Source: Croceimicrobium sp963974215 (lineage in GTDB: Bacteria; Bacteroidota; Bacteroidia; Flavobacteriales; Schleiferiaceae). Taken from it: 64,000 nucleotides of DNA. The DNA is taken from the NCBI GenBank assembly GCA_963974215.1, contig CAXBBL010000002.1, positions 124,001 through 188,000 on the forward strand, given 5' to 3'. Under the pieces are notes generated by a model. That model was not told where the DNA came from and ran no database searches. It saw only the letters and a program-made list of their open reading frames with translations. This document shows positions 58,494 through 64,000 of this stretch, in pieces. Positions within the stretch are counted from its first letter, which is position 1, and each line of letters starts with the position of its first letter. The position numbers and the translations under genes are program-made.

Positions 58494-61400
58494 CTATCGG
58501 TAAAGTTTTTTGTGCATTTCGAAACTGCTATTTATTAAAGAAACGAGGTAAATGCCTCGACTTAATTTTTGGTTGATTGGAAGGTAGTGATGCCCAGTCA
58601 TAAGTTCTATTTGAGATTTACAAATCAATTGACCAGAAGCACTAGTTAATTGTACTTGGTAGCTGCCCGTAGGAAAATCTGACTTACACTCTATTGCTAT
58701 TCCATCACCTTTGAAGTAAAGTTCCGTTTCGTTCTTTAAAGTCTTATGATCGATACTTTGATTTGGGTCAATTATCATAAAATGGTAATCGGTATTATCC
58801 TCCTCGTTAAATTCCATGACAGAATCCAGCGCGTCCGCCTGCATAAAAATATAATTGACAGGCTGAATATTTGGCCATGGAAAACTCACATATTCCGATC
58901 CTTTAGCAGTTCCATTAATAGCTAATGTGTCGATTTGAACTTGGCCCAGTAAACTATCACTACTTGACCATATTGTATCTAAAGACCAATAGAAATAAAG
59001 CTTGGCAGGTTTACTTAGTAAACTTCCACTATTAATCAGTTCATAGGGCACATTGATGCCGCTTAGACTGGGCAGACAATAAAGAGTATCTCTTTTTGAA
59101 AGCAGTTCCAAATTTGGTAAATCTGGATAAACAATTTTAAAACTACCTAGATTATTAGTTTCATCCGATTCAACGATTAGGTCCGTGGCATCTGCTAGCC
59201 AAAACACATAGTACTCTGGCTGAGTAAGAGGCAATGGATGATTAAAATTCACTGAATCAACTAATGAGTCGCCGCTTAATAATAGTGGTAGGCTTATCGT
59301 TTGAAACAACACATCACTGCTATCGAATACGGAGTCTTGAGAAAGGTAAAAACTAGTTTGAAAGCCCTGACTGTTGTTTGGCCCATAATTGTCGACATGA
59401 ACTTTCAAAACTAAGCTTTGACTAGGATCTGTGTGAATTACTGATTGTACCGTATCTACTACCAAGTCTAAACTTTTAGTATCTATTAGAAAATTGTCAA
59501 TTCGCATTCCATGGGGCGTTCCGCCGCCAAAAGTATAATGGTAGCTTCTATATTTAAAACGAAATTGCACTTCCTTCTCTCCTGCCAAAAAACTTACATC
59601 ATTAGCTGTATGAGTAAGCACTGCTAGATTATAACCAGTTCCACTGCCGTGCCAGCCTGGCTCATTATCTAAGCTATTAAGCGAATCGGTAGGATCATAC
59701 CAATTTTGGTAATTAGCCCCTCGGTTCAACACTGACCAAGTTTGTCCACCATCGATACTATATTGCATATTTCCACCGTCTTGTTCTTGAACTGTGTATT
59801 TACCTGTACAGTGTAAATCGAAGCTAAGGTCAATCTCTGCAACAGCGCTAAAATCAAATACTGGTGGATACAGAAAAAATTTCGGTGGATTAGGTGAGAT
59901 TGAATTAATTCGGTCAGTAAAATACTGCTCGGGAGCATAGCCCATCGGCAGGTATGTCTCGGAGATAGTTAGCTGGTTGCGAAAGCGGTGGTTCGCTGGG
60001 CCATTTTTAACGCTAGCCTCATACCAACCAGAAATTTCTGATTTGCTAAAATCATTGCTATAAGGGAATGAACTGATACCGTCCATACCCAATGACCAGG
60101 CTCCAATATTATTCTGTTCGTTGCTTTCTAAAATACTGTCAGAAGCATCCAGATGGTAGATCAAATACTGGTAGTTGCCTAAGTTGGTCGCGGCGGGAAA
60201 GCTAAGATTTGAATAATTCATTAAATCGGGGCGAATGTTTCCAATACTATCCACACCCAAGTAATAATCCATACTGTCAAGCACTGTATCTACCGATAGG
60301 TAAAACTTTGTTATAGATGGTGAGCTCATGTAGTTTCCCATATTACGTACTTTAAAAACAAAGGGTACATTAACACTATTTGGTCCTAGGGAAAGCGAAT
60401 GTTGATAATCCACTAAAAGATCAACGCTTGCATCGCTAATCTCAAAATCGTCTATTAAAACACCTTCACTAGGAACACGATTCATACTAGGGTTATTGAT
60501 ATTTTCGGTAGTAGCCAAATTGTAACGAAAGCGCACGTTTTCTTGGCCTGATAAGAAGCCTAAGTCCAAGACATAATGGGTATTGCGTCGCGCATCACGA
60601 CCATTGTAATAATCATTGGGAACAAATACCCTTTCCGTTGAAGCAAAAAACAACTCTGAATCAAAGGGCGTAGCTGTATAGTCATTACCAGTGTTTCCAT
60701 TAAATGCTTGGGGATAATACCATCGAGTATAGGACTTGCTGGTAGTGTCTAAAACCGACCAAGTTGCTCCGCCGTCAATAGAGTAACTCATATTTATCTT
60801 GCCATCATAACCATAATAACTATAACCTCTATATTCTAGCAACATATTAAAGGAAATAACTGGGTTTGCAACAGTACTCAAGTCGAATATAGGGCTGTAG
60901 AGGTGCATACGAGAGTTGGCACTTACAATTCCTGTGTCAGCAGTAATGAAGCCCTTTGTTCCAGAAAAAGCAGTATCCAAGACAATACCTTTCGGACTGG
61001 CCCAATCCCAATTGTCATTGCCAAAAGACGCGCTATGGGTCCAACCACTTATTTGTTGCTCAAAATCATTTGCATACGGGATAGTTAAGCGACTGAGCAC
61101 CTCGTAAGGAAAGTATCCTGCGTTATTGTATTCGCGCATCTCAGTAATATCTTGGTCGAAATCGATCTCGTAAAAAATATAATAAGTTCCAGAAACATTG
61201 CTAGGACGAGTAAAGCCATAGTAGAGATATTGATAAGTGCTTGGACTTAGTCCTGCAAGCTCTTGGTTACCCAGTAACACGTCACTACTATCTAAAATGC
61301 TATCGATAGACCAATAAAAACGTATTTTAAAAGTATCAGCCGCCATTAAACCTGAATTGCAAAGGTTTAATTTTAATGTATCACTATTAAAACTAGCATC

Positions 61401-62885
61401 ACCATAACGAAGCTCCTCGTTTCGTTCTACGCTGAGATCAGGCCTACTAGGACCAATATAAATATCATCCAGCGCCATATCAATGCCGGCATCATTATTA
61501 AAACGGAAAGTAACTTCAGAAGCACTAGTTATATAGGCGGGCATTGTAAGAGTAGTAAAGTCCCAAGCCTTATCAGTCATTGGCTTCAAGTGGGTATTGC
61601 CAGTATTTAATCTACTAAAGGCACGTGGCAGACAATCAATATCGTAATCTATCACATTAGTTGGTACCTGAACGGCAGCTTTATACCAATAACTAATAAC
61701 CATATTAGAATGAGCACTTGGATCTATGGAAGGTGATTGCAAGTAATAAGACTGAAATTGATTAGAATTGAAAATGGTCCATGGAATACTGCCAGAGTGT
61801 GCTCCGCCTAAAACAGGATCTTCCAAAGGTCGCAGTTTCCATTGATTATCGGGAGAGGGAGTCCAAGTAGAAGTTGAATCGTCAAAATCTTCTACCAAAG
61901 GTAAAATAGCCCTTGTTTCGATTTTAATAGGATGATGAGCCCAATTATCATTTTCAATAGATTCAGTAAAAACGCTATCGGCATCGATATAAGTAAATAA
62001 GTTATAATTTCCAGCACTAAGAAAAGACAAGTCTATTTGTTGAGAAAAAGGAAAGCCGAGAAAGTTACCTGTATAACTGTGAATAAGGCTATCTGAAGAA
62101 TCGAATATAGTATCAGTTGAGAGAAAATACTCCACCTTCATCACAGTACTTCCGGTATACCCGATAGCTCCCAAGTGCAATTGATCATGAATAGTATTCT
62201 CACAATAAGAATTCACCCTTACCGTGTCCCCCCCACGCAGGTAAAGGTTGAATTGATCGTCCACCACTCTAAAATCATCGATGACCACCCCTTCACGCAA
62301 ATTCGATGATGCACTGCCAAACTTAAATCGAAAGCGAACATTGCTAAAACCCTTTAGCGCAGACAACCTTATAAATGGAATACTAAAACTACCAGCACCT
62401 GTGTTTCCGAACCAAGCTGGCTCCCCATTTAAACCTAGACATCCGTTTATATTATACCAATCCTTCTTATTGCTATTCGAGGCGTTTAAAATTTGCCACG
62501 GTCCATTATTCACAGAATACTCCATATTTAAGCCACTAGTCGGATTACTTTGTCGCTGAATAGCAAAGCTAAGTCTGTAGGTTTTGCTGGTATCCGAAAA
62601 GTCAAAAGCAGGGCTTTCTAAAGCCATTATTGAATTAGAAGGAAAATTCCCATCGAGATTTGTTGCCCAAACATTTGGCGGGAAAAAGCTTCGCTTTAAA
62701 GCTTGACCAGATGGAACCCCATGTTCCCAAGCATTGGTTCCTGAGATAGCATAAGAAGCCCAACCACTATTAGCTGGACTTCCATTAAAATCGGTACTAT
62801 AAGGTAAGCTAGTTACTTGACCTTTTAAACTAGCAGTAAAGGGAAGTATAAAGGCAACAATAAGAATTAAGGTTTTGCGAATCAT
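58494..62885 (-). CDS. Giant secreted T9SS cargo with CARDB and MAM-like modules
   Basis: Protein of 1463 residues with signal peptide IRKTLILIVAFILPFTA then SLKGQ. Five CARDB-like units are seen, each with a phrase like YFLSTDTIFDSSDSLI, FYWSIDSILDSSDVLL, FYLSVDTVLDSMDYYL, FYLSQDSVFDSSDVLF or FYWSLDTIWSSSDSLL and ending near ESNEQNN or similar. They alternate with four MAM/jelly-roll units that start LPYSTDFNGSPANSGW, LPLVEDFDDS, IPYANDFEQQ and FPYSNDFSKS and carry a VRFRFKFG or VRFRYNLA core. The C-terminus (GSYQVQLTSASGQLICKS, GIYLVSLINSSFEMHKKLY) is a type A T9SS sorting domain. The ATG at 62885 begins the signal peptide. A surface adhesin or sugar-binding role is likely. Confidence 0.85.
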   Translation of the reverse strand: MIRKTLILIVAFILPFTASLKGQVTSLPYSTDFNGSPANSGWASYAISGTNAWEHGVPSGQALKRSFFPPNVWATNLDGNFPSNSIMALESPAFDFSDTSKTYRLSFAIQRQSNPTSGLNMEYSVNNGPWQILNASNSNKKDWYNINGCLGLNGEPAWFGNTGAGSFSIPFIRLSALKGFSNVRFRFKFGSASSNLREGVVIDDFRVVDDQFNLYLRGGDTVRVNSYCENTIHDQLHLGAIGYTGSTVMKVEYFLSTDTIFDSSDSLIHSYTGNFLGFPFSQQIDLSFLSAGNYNLFTYIDADSVFTESIENDNWAHHPIKIETRAILPLVEDFDDSTSTWTPSPDNQWKLRPLEDPVLGGAHSGSIPWTIFNSNQFQSYYLQSPSIDPSAHSNMVISYWYKAAVQVPTNVIDYDIDCLPRAFSRLNTGNTHLKPMTDKAWDFTTLTMPAYITSASEVTFRFNNDAGIDMALDDIYIGPSRPDLSVERNEELRYGDASFNSDTLKLNLCNSGLMAADTFKIRFYWSIDSILDSSDVLLGNQELAGLSPSTYQYLYYGFTRPSNVSGTYYIFYEIDFDQDITEMREYNNAGYFPYEVLSRLTIPYANDFEQQISGWTHSASFGNDNWDWASPKGIVLDTAFSGTKGFITADTGIVSANSRMHLYSPIFDLSTVANPVISFNMLLEYRGYSYYGYDGKINMSYSIDGGATWSVLDTTSKSYTRWYYPQAFNGNTGNDYTATPFDSELFFASTERVFVPNDYYNGRDARRNTHYVLDLGFLSGQENVRFRYNLATTENINNPSMNRVPSEGVLIDDFEISDASVDLLVDYQHSLSLGPNSVNVPFVFKVRNMGNYMSSPSITKFYLSVDTVLDSMDYYLGVDSIGNIRPDLMNYSNLSFPAATNLGNYQYLIYHLDASDSILESNEQNNIGAWSLGMDGISSFPYSNDFSKSEISGWYEASVKNGPANHRFRNQLTISETYLPMGYAPEQYFTDRINSISPNPPKFFLYPPVFDFSAVAEIDLSFDLHCTGKYTVQEQDGGNMQYSIDGGQTWSVLNRGANYQNWYDPTDSLNSLDNEPGWHGSGTGYNLAVLTHTANDVSFLAGEKEVQFRFKYRSYHYTFGGGTPHGMRIDNFLIDTKSLDLVVDTVQSVIHTDPSQSLVLKVHVDNYGPNNSQGFQTSFYLSQDSVFDSSDVLFQTISLPLLLSGDSLVDSVNFNHPLPLTQPEYYVFWLADATDLIVESDETNNLGSFKIVYPDLPNLELLSKRDTLYCLPSLSGINVPYELINSGSLLSKPAKLYFYWSLDTIWSSSDSLLGQVQIDTLAINGTAKGSEYVSFPWPNIQPVNYIFMQADALDSVMEFNEEDNTDYHFMIIDPNQSIDHKTLKNETELYFKGDGIAIECKSDFPTGSYQVQLTSASGQLICKSQIELMTGHHYLPINQKLSRGIYLVSLINSSFEMHKKLYR

Positions 62886-62925
62886 AATCAAGTTTATTAA
62901 AATTTTAAAAATACAACTTCCCACC

Positions 62926-63114
62926 TTAAAATTGATTTACGATCCTATTTATTCCGAAGCCGCGGCCTACGGACATATGGGCCGTGACTATCAAGCGGGC
63001 GTTCAGCGGACTTTCGTAGAAGCGGATGGCAGCGAGAAAACAGTAACAGTTGACCTCTTTACTTGGGAAAATTTAAACCGCGTAGACGATATTAAAAAGG
63101 CCTTCGGGATGTAA
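62926..63114 (+). pseudogene. metK: Second, truncated copy of the metK 3' end
   Basis: The last 57 codons of metK are present again (from DPIYSEAAAYGHMGRDYQ to AFGM, stop at 63112-63114), differing from the full gene at about 8 of 57 residues. Most base changes are silent, so the copy came from a functional metK and did not simply decay. The reading frame stays open upstream, but that part is the antisense of the T9SS gene start, so it is not a real gene. The downstream terminator is duplicated too. Confidence 0.88.
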
Positions 63115-63137
63115 GTTATTTTGCACATTATTAGATC

Positions 63138-63170
63138 AATGCCCAGTTTTTTAGCTGGGCATTTTTTTTT
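63138..63170 (+). terminator. Terminator copy after the metK fragment
   Basis: A 9 bp stem (AATGCCCAG at 63138-63146, CTGGGCATT at 63155-63163) and a long T run; the counterpart of 58404-58437. Confidence 0.88.
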
Positions 63171-63207
63171 AATCTGAGGCTATGATTTTAGGTCGAACTC
63201 AGCTTAA
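63171..63207. repeat. Truncated end of a MITE-like element
   Basis: AATCTGAGGCTATGATTTTA then TCGAACTC matches the right end of copy 1 (23087-23116) in the same orientation. It begins right at the T run of the preceding terminator; nothing else of that copy remains. The gap to copy 3 (63208-63281) holds no gene. Confidence 0.65.
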
Positions 63208-63281
63208 TAGCCATCCTAACCCAGCCAATCTCTTCAGGCGTTTCGCTATATTCAAGCTAGATAATCCTAGGCTTTAAAATT

Positions 63282-63443
63282 AACATGAATTCGACAATAA
63301 GTTAGAGCCTCAGATTTTCAATGGAAGGAAAAGACTAGTCTGGATCGTGCAGCTGTAGCGGGCTACAGCAAATGAGCTGGAAGCAGGATTTTCATTTTTA
63401 TTGGAAAATCCGTTTAGGCCTAATTTTACGTCGAACTCACATT
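63282..63443. mobile_element. MITE-like repeat, copy 3 (about 162 bases)
   Basis: The ends are AACATGAATTCGA and TCGAACTCACATT, flanked by TA. It has the same internal hairpin block as copy 2 but lacks the 101-base block that copy 2 carries between two AGGCC motifs (43636-43736); a single AGGCC remains at the joint near 63419. It lies between the metK fragment and the convergent aminotransferase gene. Confidence 0.8.
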
Positions 63444-63467
63444 AAAAATAAAACGCCGTCAAACAAA

Positions 63468-63498
63468 AACCGCCCCCTGCAATAAGCAGGAGGCGGTT
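63468..63498 (-). terminator. Terminator of the aminotransferase gene
   Basis: A 13 bp stem with one mismatch (63468-63480 against 63486-63498) and a five-base loop; on the minus strand it is followed by a T run and lies about 30 bases after the stop. Confidence 0.85.
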
Positions 63499-63527
63499 CC
63501 GTATTTTCTATCAAATTCTAGTCAGGA

Positions 63528-64000
63528 CTAAAATTTAACCATCCAATTATAGGTATCTTCAGTTTTACCACTGCGTAAGTCAGTAAGTTCTTTCTTAATT
63601 TTCATGGCATAACCGTCGCTTGGTGTGCCCACCTCGAAATCGGTACCGCGGAAACCGATGGTAGAGATCTGGCTAATTACCGCCGCTGTTCCCATTCCAA
63701 AAGCTTCTTGTAAAGTTCCCGCTTCAGCAGCAGCCACTAACTCTTCTACTTTAATGGGACGCTCTTCTACTTTTACAATATTACGATCGCGCAATAAAGT
63801 TAAGATAGAGTCACGTGTAATACCCCCTAAAATACGGTCGCTTAGTGGCGGAGTAATAAAGGTATCGTTAATAATAAAAGCCACGTTCATGGTACCCGAC
63901 TCCTCAATTAACTCGTGGTTTTTGTGATCCGTCCAAATAACCTGCATATAACCCTCTTCCTTTGCTTGGTGCGTAGCGTAAAAAGCACCCCCATAATTAC
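63528..64000 (-). CDS. ilvE: Branched-chain amino acid aminotransferase (C-terminal part)
   Basis: The frame is open from the right window edge, so only about 157 C-terminal residues are seen. NYGGAFYATHQA near the edge, ELIEESGTMNVAFII, LSDRILGGITRDSILTLL and EAFGMGTAAVISQI are features of the fold IV PLP-dependent BCAT family. The Lys that binds PLP lies outside the window. It carries out the last step of valine, leucine and isoleucine synthesis, or the first step of their breakdown. It is convergent with the metK fragment. Confidence 0.9.
   Translation of the reverse strand, partial: NYGGAFYATHQAKEEGYMQVIWTDHKNHELIEESGTMNVAFIINDTFITPPLSDRILGGITRDSILTLLRDRNIVKVEERPIKVEELVAAAEAGTLQEAFGMGTAAVISQISTIGFRGTDFEVGTPSDGYAMKIKKELTDLRSGKTEDTYNWMVKF

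Noticed and set aside
62875..62925. ATG-started frame leading into the metK fragment as a real 79-residue gene
   Set aside because: The first residues are the antisense of the T9SS gene start and show no relation to MetK; only the part from about 62926 is homologous.
1..64000. tRNA, rRNA or CRISPR loci
   Set aside because: I read the larger intergenic gaps for cloverleaf ends, CCA-adjacent stems and regular repeat-spacer patterns and found none; a dedicated scan could still find a missed tRNA.

Overview
The window looks like chromosomal DNA of a member of the Bacteroidota, most likely a marine Flavobacteriia-type organism. Evidence: two large secreted proteins with type IX secretion (T9SS) style C-termini, promoters of the form TTG-N18-20-TAnnTTTG, a replicative polymerase alpha chain carrying an N-terminal proofreading exonuclease domain, a methionine synthase split into two genes, a long acidic tail on ribosomal protein S16, and families typical of the phylum (DUF6702, YfhO, DUF4476, a BT0820-like HAD phosphatase). 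Both window ends cut a gene: dnaE on the left and a branched-chain aminotransferase on the right.

Layout. 0-1.6 kb: dnaE 5' part. 1.8-10.5 kb: alpha-glucan block with glgE, maltokinase and glgB as a tight operon, then a free-standing CBM48 protein divergent from a GH31 alpha-glucosidase; identical palindromes sit at both promoters of that divergent pair. 10.6-18.3 kb: patatin, PIG-L deacetylase, HNH nuclease, PhyH oxygenase, a protein of unknown function, a GT4 glycosyltransferase and a YfhO membrane protein. 18.8-22.9 kb: T9SS cargo, a 63-residue possible sorting-tail protein and a NeuD-like acetyltransferase. 23.1-28.4 kb: YihY, nadC, flippase and asparagine synthetase. 28.6-29.5 kb: PadR plus membrane protein. 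29.7-31.5 kb: rpsP, rimM, trmN6. 31.5-39.8 kb: pirin, DUF6702/HupE, DUF1015, O-methyltransferase, BNR protein, peptidase E, AlkD and a beta-barrel protein. 40-43.5 kb: gpmI, HAD phosphatase, map, methyltransferase. 43.8-50.1 kb: saccharopine dehydrogenase-like, DUF4476, DUF423, pckA, PhoH. 50.3-58.4 kb: methionine/SAM block (metF, metH C-terminal half, four-helix bundle gene, metH N-terminal half, lipoprotein, metK). 58.5-63.1 kb: a 1463-residue T9SS cargo followed by a second, diverged copy of the 3' end of metK.

How it fits together. The glucan genes can build glycogen from maltose (maltose to maltose-1-phosphate by Mak, to linear glucan by GlgE, branching by GlgB) and the GH31 enzyme can open alpha-glucosides; no trehalose synthase is seen here. 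MetF supplies methyl-THF, the two MetH halves make methionine, and MetK turns it into SAM. The metH unit is headed by a SAM-I riboswitch and metK by a probable SAM-II riboswitch, each starting just downstream of a recognisable promoter.

Strongest unexplained signals: (1) the TTAGTGTA-N5-TACACGAA palindrome at the CBM48/GH31 promoters, with a close relative upstream of pckA; (2) a MITE-like repeat family in three modular copies, each between convergent genes; (3) the duplicated metK 3' end flanking a giant T9SS gene; (4) a PadR palindrome overlapping its own promoter; (5) a four-helix-bundle gene between the metH halves. All family names come from reading motifs in the translations; no database search was run.
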